Position numbers and translations under genes: made by a program. From CAUZIZ01 sp963579905 (lineage in GTDB: Bacteria > Acidobacteriota > UBA6911 > RPQK01 > JAJDTT01): a DNA stretch of 64,000 nt. This document shows positions 16,103 to 25,035 of this stretch, in pieces (within the stretch, counting starts at the first letter, position 1; each line of letters starts with the position of its first letter). Under the pieces are notes generated by a model. It had not been told where the DNA came from and ran no database searches. It saw only the letters and a list, made by a program, of their open reading frames with translations. The stretch covers positions 1 to 64,000 of the forward strand of contig CAUZIZ010000008.1 in NCBI GenBank assembly GCA_963579905.1, given 5' to 3'.

Positions 16103-18409
16103 CTATCGCTGGATCGACCCAGCCTTCTTCAGCAGCCCGATAAACTCCGCTCGGTAGCCGTAGGCATCTTCTCCTTTACCCTCGATCGCCAGTTCGAGCG
16201 CGCTACTCAGGGTGGCATTGCCCTTGTGGGGTGAGTCTCTCAGGACCATGCCGAAGGAGGCTACGGCAGCGACAAATCTGAAATCCACAGAGGCCTGGCT
16301 GTAGAGCTTGGCGTCGTCGTAGACCGCAAACTCCATGAGCTCTCTGCTCTGTCCTGATGGCTTCTTGTAGCGGAGCTTCAAGGTGAGCATCTCGCTGCTC
16401 GCAGAGGCGCTCGTTATCGCTCTGGGCTTCTGGTATTTGAGTGGATCCACCCCGGGAACTCCCACCGATGCTCCCCCTGGCACCACCTCGTAAAGGACGG
16501 TGAACGTATGTCCGGCACCGATCTCTCCGGCGTCCTTGGTGTCATCGTTGAAGTCCTGGTCGCGCAGCATCCGGTTCTCGTAACCGATCAGGCGATAGGC
16601 CTTGACCTCAGCCGGATTGAACTCGATCTGGATTTTCACATCCTTTGCGATGGTGATCAGGGTGGCTCCCATCTCTCTCACCAGGACCTTGCGTGCTTCG
16701 TTAAGGGTGTCGATGTAGGCGTAGTTCCCGTTCCCCTTGTCGGCGATCTTCTCGACGGTGGAGTCCTTGTAGTTGCCCACTCCAAACCCGAGGACACTCA
16801 GAAAGACACCGCTTTTTGCCTTTTCTTCGATCATGTGGAGGAGGTCACCTTGATTGGTGACTCCCACATTGAAGTCACCATCAGTGGCCAGGATGACCCT
16901 GTTGATGCCGCCGGCTATGAAGTTGGATACGGCGGTATCGTAGGCCAACTTGATTCCGGAGCCTCCATTGGTGGATCCTCCTGCCTGCAATCGATCCAGC
17001 GATGCTAGAATCTGCTCCTTTTTCTCGCAGGAGGTCGAAGGCAGAACCAGTCCCGAAGCGCCGGCGTAGACTGCGATCGCCACCCGGTCGTTTTCACCCA
17101 ATTTCTCCACGAGCAGTCGCATGGCCTTCTTCAACAGGGGGAGCTTGTTTTCGGGGCGCATGGACCCAGAGACGTCGAGCAGAAAGACCAGGTTGCTGGG
17201 CGGTCGTTTTGCCAGATCCACGTCCTTGCCTTTGATCCCGACGCGCACCAGCCGATGCTTCAACTCCCAGGGCGCCTGAGCGATCTCCACCTGGACCGAA
17301 AAAGTATTCGAGCCGGAGGGAGCCGCGTAGTCGTAGGAGAAGTAATTGATCATCTCCTCGATTCGGACCGCGCCTCGGGGTGGCAACATGTCACGGTTCA
17401 GAAAGCGGCGCACGTTGGAGTAGGAGGCGGTGTCCACATCGATAGAGAAAGTAGACAGAGGATTCTGCGTCACCTCCAAGAAGGGGTTGTCGACAATCTG
17501 ATCATAGGACTCGGTGTTGAAGTCCTGCCCCCTTCTGCGCTGGCCGGGAGCAATGTCCGGCGGTACAGGTGCTGAGAGTGGAGGAAGCGAAGGGGGTCCC
17601 GACATAACGTGAACACCTCCGATAACACCAGGCACAACACCTCCGGGGACACCTCCGACACTGCCTCCGGGAATACCTCCAATAACGCCTCCTGGGACTC
17701 CCGCGGCTGGTGAAACATGGGCTGCGGATTCACGGAATCTCAAAGCGGAGGACAGCGCCGTTCCCTGCACCGGTGGCGGGGGGCTTGTTTTAGACCTATC
17801 TTGTGGATGCACTCTTGCCGCAAGTGGCTCTGCGATAGCATCGACCAACTCGCGTTTCTCCTTCCGCATCGGCTGAGGGCCTTGAGCTCGTTCATCGGAA
17901 GCGCTCGGGGTTTCCCCCGGCTGTGTCGGTAGACTCTTGTTTGCACTATAGAGGGAGGCGGCCGGCTTCGCCTCTTCCATGACCGAAGGAGTGCCTGACC
18001 CCGAACCACTCGTAGGCAAGAGGGTAGGGGCCTCGAGTTGAGCTATCTGCTTGTCCGGCGCAACTCGTTCCGGACCCAGCAGGGAAACGTTGATTGCCAG
18101 GATCAGGCAGGCTACGGCCGCCAGTCCTCCAACCAGGCCCCAGCGCGAGCGGGCCAGATGCAAGAAGGGGTGAGATTGATGCTGGCTCTTCGAGGCAATC
18201 CCCTGTTGCTGACGCTCCGAGAGAAGTGTTATCGGCTCGCTCCGGAGCTTGTTTGTCAGCAAGGTGGCCGCCGCCCGAATGGATTCGACTTCCTGTCGTG
18301 CTTCCTCGGAATGCTCCAGGAGCTCTTCGATTGCCGCTCGCTCGTTGTCATCCTGAATCTCACCCAGGGCGTAGGCAGTTAACTTTGGATCGTTGGGGTT
18401 GATCTTCAT
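16103..18409 (-). CDS. Anti-sigma-like / von Willebrand factor A fusion protein (DUF3520 type)
   Basis: A 768-residue protein. The N-terminus (MKINPNDPKLTAYALGEIQD) matches the start of zinc-less anti-sigma/zf-HC2-type proteins. A single membrane helix at residues 90-110 follows. A Pro/Ser region and a GGVxGG repeat (about 245-275) lead to a VWA domain with the MIDAS motif DVSGSM and downstream Thr/Asp ligands (ATDGDFNVG), then a C-terminal DUF3520-like region. Such YfbK-type VWA proteins are common in Acidobacteria. It overlaps the ECF sigma gene by four bases (ATGA), so it is coupled to it. I infer the cytoplasmic N-terminus may restrain the sigma factor while the outer VWA part senses or binds something. 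Confidence 0.85.
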   Translation of the reverse strand: MKINPNDPKLTAYALGEIQDDNERAAIEELLEHSEEARQEVESIRAAATLLTNKLRSEPITLLSERQQQGIASKSQHQSHPFLHLARSRWGLVGGLAAVACLILAINVSLLGPERVAPDKQIAQLEAPTLLPTSGSGSGTPSVMEEAKPAASLYSANKSLPTQPGETPSASDERAQGPQPMRKEKRELVDAIAEPLAARVHPQDRSKTSPPPPVQGTALSSALRFRESAAHVSPAAGVPGGVIGGIPGGSVGGVPGGVVPGVIGGVHVMSGPPSLPPLSAPVPPDIAPGQRRRGQDFNTESYDQIVDNPFLEVTQNPLSTFSIDVDTASYSNVRRFLNRDMLPPRGAVRIEEMINYFSYDYAAPSGSNTFSVQVEIAQAPWELKHRLVRVGIKGKDVDLAKRPPSNLVFLLDVSGSMRPENKLPLLKKAMRLLVEKLGENDRVAIAVYAGASGLVLPSTSCEKKEQILASLDRLQAGGSTNGGSGIKLAYDTAVSNFIAGGINRVILATDGDFNVGVTNQGDLLHMIEEKAKSGVFLSVLGFGVGNYKDSTVEKIADKGNGNYAYIDTLNEARKVLVREMGATLITIAKDVKIQIEFNPAEVKAYRLIGYENRMLRDQDFNDDTKDAGEIGAGHTFTVLYEVVPGGASVGVPGVDPLKYQKPRAITSASASSEMLTLKLRYKKPSGQSRELMEFAVYDDAKLYSQASVDFRFVAAVASFGMVLRDSPHKGNATLSSALELAIEGKGEDAYGYRAEFIGLLKKAGSIQR
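17605..17705. repeat. Tandem GGV/PGG-coding degenerate repeat
   Basis: Within the VWA gene, degenerate units of 12-15 bp containing ACACCTCC repeat about seven times and encode GGV-IGG-IPGG-type glycine-rich linker residues. Likely length-variable between strains. Confidence 0.6.
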
Positions 18410-18948
18410 TTGATCCTCCTTATCGCTTTTGAGCCCAGATCTGATTGGGCGGGAAGCTTCTGACGGATGGTCTTGAGTCCAGTGTGGATCAGGAAGCCAA
18501 CATTACTGACTGAAAGCTCGGTGACCTGGCTGATCTCGCGGTAGCTCATGTCGTTCTGAAACTTCAGCCGAATCACTTCTTGTTGGTTTGGAGGAAGCTT
18601 CTCCAGAAGCTGCATCACCCGGCTGGTGGCTTCCTCTTGCTCCAGTAATCTCAGGGCTCCTGGTTCCGAGCTGGCTCGGGAATTCGACTGGGTCTCGGTA
18701 AGCGGCTCCATTCGACTCTCCTTTCTCTGGACGTCCAGAGCTCGGTTGCGACAGACCGTGAACAGCCACTGGGCGAGGTGACCTTCGATTTGACTGGGTT
18801 TTTGCTTGCATAGTCTGATGAAGGTGTCCTGAACCACGTCTCTGGCCTTCTCAGAATCGCCAGTAATGTGGGCAGCATAGCGAACGAGCGTGCCTTGATA
18901 GCGAGCTAGTGCAGACTGGATCCAGTCGGCTTTGTCGTCTCGTTTCAC
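18406..18948 (-). CDS. ECF-type RNA polymerase sigma factor
   Basis: A 180-residue sigma-70 family protein. Region 2 includes YAAHITGDSEKARDVVQDTF and WLFTVCRNRALDVQRKE; region 4 includes LPPNQQEVIRLKFQNDMSYR with the helix-turn-helix ISQVTELSVSNVGFLIHTGL. GTG at 18948 follows GAGGTAAC at a good distance. The gene is followed, with a four-base overlap, by the anti-sigma-like VWA fusion gene, as in sigma/anti-sigma pairs. I did not see a convincing ECF autoregulatory promoter upstream. Confidence 0.92.
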   Translation of the reverse strand: MKRDDKADWIQSALARYQGTLVRYAAHITGDSEKARDVVQDTFIRLCKQKPSQIEGHLAQWLFTVCRNRALDVQRKESRMEPLTETQSNSRASSEPGALRLLEQEEATSRVMQLLEKLPPNQQEVIRLKFQNDMSYREISQVTELSVSNVGFLIHTGLKTIRQKLPAQSDLGSKAIRRIK

Positions 18949-19075
18949 TCAGTTACCTCAGTGTTCATGGTCTCTCTATCCGCTTTAACGGACCAGGAGC
19001 AGGTTTCTTAGAAGAATCTGTCTATTTCTATGATGCAGTCCACCCAGATTCTAGTTGCGCGCCCATTGGACTCAC
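18949..19075. other. Upstream region of the ECF sigma operon
   Basis: About 130 bases between the sigma gene and MITE-like copy 3. It presumably carries the promoter; no clear -35/-10 pair could be assigned. Together with the element it makes a 311-bp gene-free stretch. Confidence 0.3.
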
Positions 19076-19262
19076 TTAGGGTCTGCTCAAGAATAAGTTG
19101 GTAGAATTGGCGCTCAGATTTGCACCAGATTTGGCGGCGAACGATTGAGCGAAACCGCAGGCGTAGCCGGGTCTACGTTGAGGATTTCTCGATTGAGGAG
19201 CGGCCGACGATGGTGGGAAGATGAGATGCCAAAATACCAAGTTATTTTTGCGCAGACCCTTA
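19076..19262. repeat. MITE-like element family A, copy 3 (187 bp)
   Basis: Begins TTAGGGTCTGCTCAAGAATA and ends AAGTTATTTTTGCGCAGACC-CTTA. Opposite orientation to copies 1 and 2. Its right end forms the TAA (19260-19262) that ends the permease pseudogene. Confidence 0.85.
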
Positions 19263-20560
19263 GATCAGAATAAGGTAGCGGAGAAGAAAGAGCAGGGAAC
19301 AGGCGAAAATCAGGAGCGGGATCTCTCTAGCTTTACCCTGGACCGTTTTGAGAACCACGTAGGCGATGAAGCCAAATGCCATCCCATCGGTGATGCTGAA
19401 TGTGAGCGGCATCATGACCAGGGTCAGAAAGGCCGGGATCACCTCGCCCGGAGCGCTCCAGGGGATCTCCTTCACGTTTTTGACCATGAAGAATCCGACC
19501 ACGATGAGGGCGGGGGCGATAACAGGATAGAGCCGGACTTCTCCGGCCGTCGCGACCCCGCCGCTGACCATCCTGATCAGAGGCTCGAAGAACAGGGCCA
19601 TCAGAAACAGAGTGCCGGTGGCCAGGTTCGCCAGTCCAGTGCGAGCTCCGGCGTTGACTCCGGCTGCACTCTCGATATAGCTGGTGACAGTCGAAGTCCC
19701 ACAGAGGGAACCGAAGACCGTTCCCAGGGCATCTGAAAAAAAGGCCCTGCCGGCTCGGGGAACACTCCCATCGGTTTGGAGGAGGCCTGCCTGCTGGCTG
19801 ACACCCGAGAGGGTGCCTACGGTGTAGAAGAGATCCAACAGAAAGATCAGCACAATGATCGAGCTCATGCCCTTTTCGAGAGCGCCGGCGTCAAAGACGG
19901 AGTAGGGCCGATGATGCCCTGGTAGTGAATCAAGCCGGTCAGGAGCCCCACGGTAACACTTACCAGAATGCCGATGAAGATGGCGGTCTTCCAACCTCGA
20001 GCCAGCAGGATGGTAGTGACAGCGACTCCGAACAGGGAGAGCAGCACCGGAGGGGAGGTGAGGTCTCCCAGCCCAACCAGTGTTCCCGGATGATCGGTGA
20101 CAATTCCACTCCACTCCAGTCCGACCAATGAGATGAGAAGGCCAATGCCCACCGCGATCGCATTCTTGAGGCTGCCGGGCAAAGCCTTGATGAGATGCTC
20201 GCGCAGTCCAAAGCAGGAAAGAATCAGGAAGAGGGCTCCGGAGATGAAGGTAGCACCGAGCGCTTGCTGCCAGGTGTAGCCGAGCGTCAGGACCACGGTG
20301 TCGGAGAAAAAGACGTTGTGTCCCATGCCGGGCGCCAGGGCAATGGGATAGTTCGCCAGCAGACCCATGCAGAAGGTAGCCAATGCGCTGGCCAGGCACG
20401 TTGCCACCATGACGGCCCCCGGATCCATGCCCGCCGCCTGCAGTATGGTGGACTACACGAAGATGATGTAGCCCATCGTCATGAAAGTGGTCGTGCCACC
20501 CAGTATTTCCCGTTGCCAGGTGGTACCCCTTCCACTTAGACGGAACAGGTCTAGCCGCAT
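19260..20560 (-). pseudogene. NCS2-family purine permease (AzgA/PbuG-like), disrupted
   Basis: Homology runs in order over the whole gene: MRLDLFRLSGRGTTWQREIL with TTTFMTMGYIIFV; LANYPIALAPGMGHNVFFSD with ALGATFISGALFLILSCFGL; then ALEKGMSSIIVLIFLLDLFY with GTVFGSLCGTSTVTSYIESA (each stretch shortened). This is the COG2252 guanine/hypoxanthine permease layout with about 12 membrane helices. Two lesions break it: an in-frame TAG at 20453-20455, where relatives have an Asn-Pro pair, and a frameshift near 19870-19885 between TPAL and EKGMSS. It ends at the terminal repeat of MITE-like copy 3, with the element bases completing the TAA stop. Pseudogene or assembly errors. Confidence 0.8.
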
Positions 20561-20698
20561 GAATTTCTGGTGTTTCAGGTCGCCCCCCAGGTCATGAGGA
20601 GCGCGTAAACGGAGATGACCGCCAAATCGGCATTGGAGAGCAATCAATATTCTCCTGGAAGTGGTTTGGGATACCGCCTATGAACTAGAATCTTCGGT

Positions 20699-21424
20699 AT
20701 GCACACGACTGAGACACCACGCAAGATCGATGTTCTCGAGCACGGAATGGATGCGGAGGGTAAGGCTAGCTCATCCAACCGGAGGCTCTTCATGCAGCTT
20801 CAGGTCTACTCAGGGTGCCGAGACCTGGAGGAGGTCGCCGCCAAGATGGGGGAGAGCGGACTTGACGCCGTCGTCTATCAAGATCTCAACCACCCTCAGG
20901 GGGTCGGACTCTTGACCATGGGTGAGGACCCTACCATCTTCGCTACGACGGTTCGCGGACTGCTCAACCAGGAGCCCTTCGGCTCACTGATACTTCGGCC
21001 CGAGTTCACCATGTTGGGCCGGAGCTATGCCAGTGGCTATGAACCTGACCTGGAAGAATGGCTCCTCCAGCGACCGCGCCGCACCGTCCTCAATCCGGAG
21101 TGGCCCTGGGGCGTCTGGTATCCGCTCCGCCGAACCGGAGCCTTCAACGCGCAGCCAGAGAACGTCCAGAAGAGCATCCTTAGGGAACATGGCGGAATCG
21201 GCCGACTCTATGGGCAGCAAGATCTGGCTCACGACGTTCGGCTCGCCTGTCATGGGCTTGACACTAACGACAACGAATTCGTGATCGGCCTGGTTGGAAA
21301 GGATCTTCACCCTCTCTCACATCTGGTTCAGAGAATGAGAAGAACGCGGCAGACCTCCGAGTTCATGCAGCAGATGGGACCCTTCTTCGTGGGTCGGGCG
21401 TTCTGGCAGAGTCCTTCACCTTGA
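20699..21424 (+). CDS. Chlorite dismutase / HemQ-family heme protein
   Basis: A 241-residue protein of the Cld/HemQ superfamily. Recognisable parts are SNRRLFMQLQVYSG, AVVYQDLNHPQGVGLLTM, the segment EHGGIGRLYG whose His164 matches the family's proximal heme ligand region (from memory of the family, not aligned here), RLACHGLDTNDNEF and the C-terminal QTSEFMQQMGPFFVGRAFW. The family includes chlorite dismutases and coproheme decarboxylases; it lacks enough information here to choose. No clear ribosome site is visible before ATG 20699, but the N-terminal residues fit the family. The next gene on the strand is an unusual 2Fe-2S protein. Confidence 0.82.
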   Translation: MHTTETPRKIDVLEHGMDAEGKASSSNRRLFMQLQVYSGCRDLEEVAAKMGESGLDAVVYQDLNHPQGVGLLTMGEDPTIFATTVRGLLNQEPFGSLILRPEFTMLGRSYASGYEPDLEEWLLQRPRRTVLNPEWPWGVWYPLRRTGAFNAQPENVQKSILREHGGIGRLYGQQDLAHDVRLACHGLDTNDNEFVIGLVGKDLHPLSHLVQRMRRTRQTSEFMQQMGPFFVGRAFWQSPSP

Positions 21425-21627
21425 TGTGTCGCCGGATCCGGGTAAAGGAAAGTTTGCAGGCGAGGGCAAGGGGCAGGGCGCTAGACAGGGAAGCCGCTTG
21501 CATTCTGAGGTCTACTCCAAGGTTATCACTTTCGTGTGGTGCACCAATCCAGGAGCCTCTTCCTTGCTGCGCGACGGTTGGGGTATCATAACGGGCTTTG
21601 TTTTGAGAAGCGCCGATCGGAGGTAAT

Positions 21628-22605
21628 GTGAATACGATAGGAGTGGATGTGACCGAAGAGAACGGATTCGACTTGTTCCTTGGGCAGCTTGGAGAGGAAG
21701 AGTGGAATGACACTCTCAGCCGGATTTTGCCCTCGATCCACCCAGTTGACCAGGCAGCCACCCAAATCTGGTTCGGATTCTGGCCCCTCAAGTTGGCGCG
21801 GTTGTTGAGGGATTCTAGCGATCTGAAAGAAACAGCCAGAGAGCTACTGCTGGATGGAAACTATCGTCTCGAAGAGCAACTGGACGCGTCCGTCACATTC
21901 CTATACGGCTCGCTGTATTGGACACAAGTCAAGCAAGCGCTTGCGGCTGAGGTCAAGGCTTACGAAGGGTCTCAGAGTCTGGTTTTGGAAGAGCAGATCC
22001 GGGAACTCTCTGATGATCTAGCCAAGCAACTCGGGATCGATTCGTCGCTTCTCCTGGGAACCGTAGCCATTGCATTCATGGCTTTGGCTCAGTTGGGCCA
22101 GGATTGCTTTTCCGCCGCTGCTCAAGACACGAATCCGGTCCGGACCGACAAGCGCTCTCCGGATAAGATTCTGAAAGCTCGAGCCAAGGGGGAGGGAATA
22201 TTGGATTTTCTTCGCCCTGGAGGTCGACGCTTTACCGTGAATTTCGACGAGAGCCGGTCAGATGCCACCTTCCAGTGTCGCGAGGCGCAGGACCTTTCCA
22301 TGGCTGCGACCACCGACACCAGGGACCACCAGTCTCGCGATCACCGATGTATTGATGGGCCCATACCTGCCGAGTGTCGTAGTGGGTCTTGCGGCTACTG
22401 TTGGGTAGGCGTGCTCAGTGGTAGAGAGAATCTGGTCGAGATGAGTCAACACGAGAAAAAACGGCTGGGCTATTTCGGCTACGCACATTTTGAGACGAAT
22501 GATGAATCCCATCCTCTGATACGGTTAGCCTGCCAGGCCAAGTGCTACGGGCCTGTGACGGTGGTCATCCCCTCTTGGAACGGTTCCCTGGACGGTCGTC
22601 GTTAG
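21628..22605 (+). CDS. Unclassified protein with C-terminal plant-type 2Fe-2S ferredoxin domain
   Basis: A 325-residue protein. The first 190 residues (WFGFWPLKLARLLRDSSDLK and so on) form a helical domain I do not recognise. The C-terminal third has the ferredoxin pattern C250-x4-C255-x2-C258 ... C302 (ECRSGSCGYCWVGVLSG and LIRLACQAKCYGPV), so it should bind a 2Fe-2S cluster and move electrons. GTG 21628 is preceded by GGAGG. It follows the Cld-family gene by 203 bases on the same strand, suggesting a functional link. A dedicated electron donor for the heme protein is a reasonable inference, not shown. Confidence 0.75.
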   Translation: MNTIGVDVTEENGFDLFLGQLGEEEWNDTLSRILPSIHPVDQAATQIWFGFWPLKLARLLRDSSDLKETARELLLDGNYRLEEQLDASVTFLYGSLYWTQVKQALAAEVKAYEGSQSLVLEEQIRELSDDLAKQLGIDSSLLLGTVAIAFMALAQLGQDCFSAAAQDTNPVRTDKRSPDKILKARAKGEGILDFLRPGGRRFTVNFDESRSDATFQCREAQDLSMAATTDTRDHQSRDHRCIDGPIPAECRSGSCGYCWVGVLSGRENLVEMSQHEKKRLGYFGYAHFETNDESHPLIRLACQAKCYGPVTVVIPSWNGSLDGRR

Positions 22606-22670
22606 CCCACATTTATCATAACTGGTCTACTGCGCCGCCCCAATCATCTGCGTTCCTGAAGAATCCCAGC

Positions 22671-22856
22671 TTAGGGTCTGCGCAAGAATAAGTTGGTAGA
22701 ATTTGCGCTCAGATTTGCACCAGATTTGGCGGCGAACGATTGAGCGAAACCGCAGGCGTAGCGGGGTCTACGTTGAGGATTTCTCGATTGAGGAGCGGCC
22801 GAAGATGATGTGAAGATGAGATGCCAAAATGCCAAGTTGTTTTTGCGCAGACGTTA
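22671..22856. repeat. MITE-like element family A, copy 4 (186 bp)
   Basis: Begins TTAGGGTCTGCGCAAGAATA and ends AAGTTGTTTTTGCGCAGACG-TTA. Same orientation as copy 3. Lies between the 2Fe-2S protein gene and mtnA in a 288-bp gap. Confidence 0.85.
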
Positions 22857-22893
22857 GTTGATACCAACGGCATGATGGTGTCATTCTTACACC

Positions 22894-23940
22894 ATGATTC
22901 GAACCATCGAGTGGACGGATGCGGGAGTGGTCATGATCGATCAGCGGCTGCTTCCAACGGAGGAACGCTACAACACCTACACCACGGCAGAAGGGGTCGC
23001 CGAGGCGATTAAGACCATGGTGATTCGGGGGGCGCCGGCGATTGGCGTGGCGGCCGCCATGGGGCTTGCCCTGGGGGTCAGGAATCTCGCTTCCGATAAC
23101 AATCTGGAGGAGGACTGGAAGACGATATGCGAGGTGATTCGCAGCACGCGTCCCACGGCCAGGAACCTGTTTTGGGCTATCGAGAGAATGCAGGGTGTCT
23201 TCGAGCAGCATCAGCAGGGGACCCTGGAAGAACTCCGCAAGGCTCTCAGCGACGAAGCAGTACAGATGCATCGGCAGGACATCGAGATCAATCGCAGAAT
23301 CGGTCAGTGGGGTCATCAAGTGCTCTCCGACAACTCTTCTGTGTTGACACACTGCAATGCCGGGGCTTTGGCAACTGCAGGTTACGGCACGGCTCTCGGC
23401 GTCATCAGGGCGGCGGTCGAAGGAGGGAAGCAGATTCAAGTGTTTGCCGATGAGACTCGACCTTTCCTTCAGGGCTCTCGCCTGACCGCCTGGGAGATGG
23501 TCCAGGAGCATATCCCCTGCACGCTAATAACGGACAATATGGCGGGGCACTTCATGAAGGCGGGTCAGATCCATACAGTGGTTGTGGGGGCCGATAGAAT
23601 CGCCCGCAACGGAGACGCGGCCAACAAGATTGGTACCTACACTGTGGCGGTTCTGGCCAAGGAACATGGGATTCCCTTCTACGTTGCGGCGCCTCTATCC
23701 ACGATTGATCTGGCGACGCCTACGGGTGATGAGATTCCGATCGAGCAACGCGACCCGTCCGAAGTCACTGAGATGAAGGGGCACGTACTCGCGCCTCTGG
23801 GGACGACGGTTGCGAACCCGGCTTTCGACGTGACGCCCAACCGGCTCATCGCGGGAATAATCACCGAGGAGGGAATCGCACGTTTCCCATTTGAAGAGTC
23901 GATCCAAGCGCAGTTCGACCAGGCAGCAGGCAGGACATGA
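22894..23940 (+). CDS. mtnA: S-methyl-5-thioribose-1-phosphate isomerase
   Basis: A 348-residue protein of the eIF2B-like MtnA family of the methionine salvage pathway, converting MTR-1-P to MTRu-1-P. Motifs: AIGVAAAMGLALG, LTHCNAGALATAGYGTALGV with the catalytic Cys, and VGADRIARNGDAANKIGTY with the catalytic Asp. C-terminus carries NPAFDVTP and the usual LIAGIITEEG. The stop overlaps the tsaD start by four bases. No other methionine salvage genes are in the window. Confidence 0.93.
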   Translation: MIRTIEWTDAGVVMIDQRLLPTEERYNTYTTAEGVAEAIKTMVIRGAPAIGVAAAMGLALGVRNLASDNNLEEDWKTICEVIRSTRPTARNLFWAIERMQGVFEQHQQGTLEELRKALSDEAVQMHRQDIEINRRIGQWGHQVLSDNSSVLTHCNAGALATAGYGTALGVIRAAVEGGKQIQVFADETRPFLQGSRLTAWEMVQEHIPCTLITDNMAGHFMKAGQIHTVVVGADRIARNGDAANKIGTYTVAVLAKEHGIPFYVAAPLSTIDLATPTGDEIPIEQRDPSEVTEMKGHVLAPLGTTVANPAFDVTPNRLIAGIITEEGIARFPFEESIQAQFDQAAGRT

Positions 23941-24992
23941 AGGTCCTCGGACTTGAGACCAGCTGTGATGAGACGGCCGCAGCTGTAGTCCAGGATGGAC
24001 GAGGCATCCTGTCCAGCGTGGTGGCGTCTCAAGTAGCCATTCATGCTGACTATGGTGGAGTGGTTCCTGAGTTGGCCAGTCGGGAGCATGTTTCCAACAT
24101 CGATTTCGTCGTCCGGAAAAGTCTCCGGGAAGCAGCTCAATCTGAGAACTTCTCAGGTTGGAAGGATATCCACGGCATCGCGGTGACTTGCGGACCCGGA
24201 CTGGTAGGCGCGCTCCTTGTCGGCGTCTCCTATGCCAAGGCCCTCTCCTACAGCCTGGGAATCCCGCTGGTTGGTGTCAACCACTTGGAGGGGCACATCT
24301 GCTCGATTCTGCTCGATCATCCTGAGGCTGAGTTTCCGGCCTTGTCCCTGGTGGTATCGGGCGGACACACCAGTCTCTTCTACGTGACTCAACTTGGTTC
24401 CTATCAGAGGCTTGCCCGCACCCGCGACGACGCTGCTGGAGAGGCTTTGGACAAGCTTGCAAAGTTCTTGGGACTGGGCTATCCAGGAGGCCCGATCATC
24501 GACCGACTGGCGCCCAGCGGTAGTCCCACGGCAGTTCCCTTTTCCCTCCCCAAGATCTCGGATGGTAGCCTCGATTTTAGCTTCAGTGGAATCAAGTCCG
24601 CCGCGTTGCGCCATGTACGTCTCCACGACATTGCTCCACTCGATAGTTTCACTCCTCAGGAACCGGAGGCCACACCGTCGTCTGTTCTAGACCTACTTGC
24701 CAGCTATCAGCACTCCATCGTGGATCAGCTTCTGGATCGGATCGCCCGTGCCCTCAAGGGGCGAGCAGTCCGCTCCATTCAGATCTCAGGCGGAGTCTCT
24801 TGCAACCATGAGCTGCGGCAGCGTGCCCGAGACCGTTTTGAAAGCGAGGGGTTCGCCGTCTACTTCCCGCGTCCTAACCTCTCGACAGACAACGCAGCCA
24901 TGATCGCCGCTGCTGGAAGTCTCCGTCTGGAGGCAGGTGATTCCGATCCCTGGGCACTCTCCGTGGATCCGAACCTGCCTTTGGTCTCATAG
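23937..24992 (+). CDS. tsaD: tRNA N6-threonylcarbamoyladenosine transferase subunit TsaD
   Basis: A 351-residue ASKHA-fold protein: N-terminal LGLETSCDETAAAVV, iron-binding NHLEGHICS (the HxEGH motif), SGGHTSLF and DDAAGEALDKLAKFLGLGYPGG. Together with TsaB, TsaC and TsaE (not here) it makes t6A37 in tRNAs reading ANN codons. The four-base overlap with mtnA implies translational coupling. Length is as expected. Confidence 0.95.
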   Translation: MKVLGLETSCDETAAAVVQDGRGILSSVVASQVAIHADYGGVVPELASREHVSNIDFVVRKSLREAAQSENFSGWKDIHGIAVTCGPGLVGALLVGVSYAKALSYSLGIPLVGVNHLEGHICSILLDHPEAEFPALSLVVSGGHTSLFYVTQLGSYQRLARTRDDAAGEALDKLAKFLGLGYPGGPIIDRLAPSGSPTAVPFSLPKISDGSLDFSFSGIKSAALRHVRLHDIAPLDSFTPQEPEATPSSVLDLLASYQHSIVDQLLDRIARALKGRAVRSIQISGGVSCNHELRQRARDRFESEGFAVYFPRPNLSTDNAAMIAAAGSLRLEAGDSDPWALSVDPNLPLVS

Positions 24993-25035
24993 GTAGCGTA
25001 AGGCGGCCTGGAGAGCAGTATTTCAGTTCGGATCG

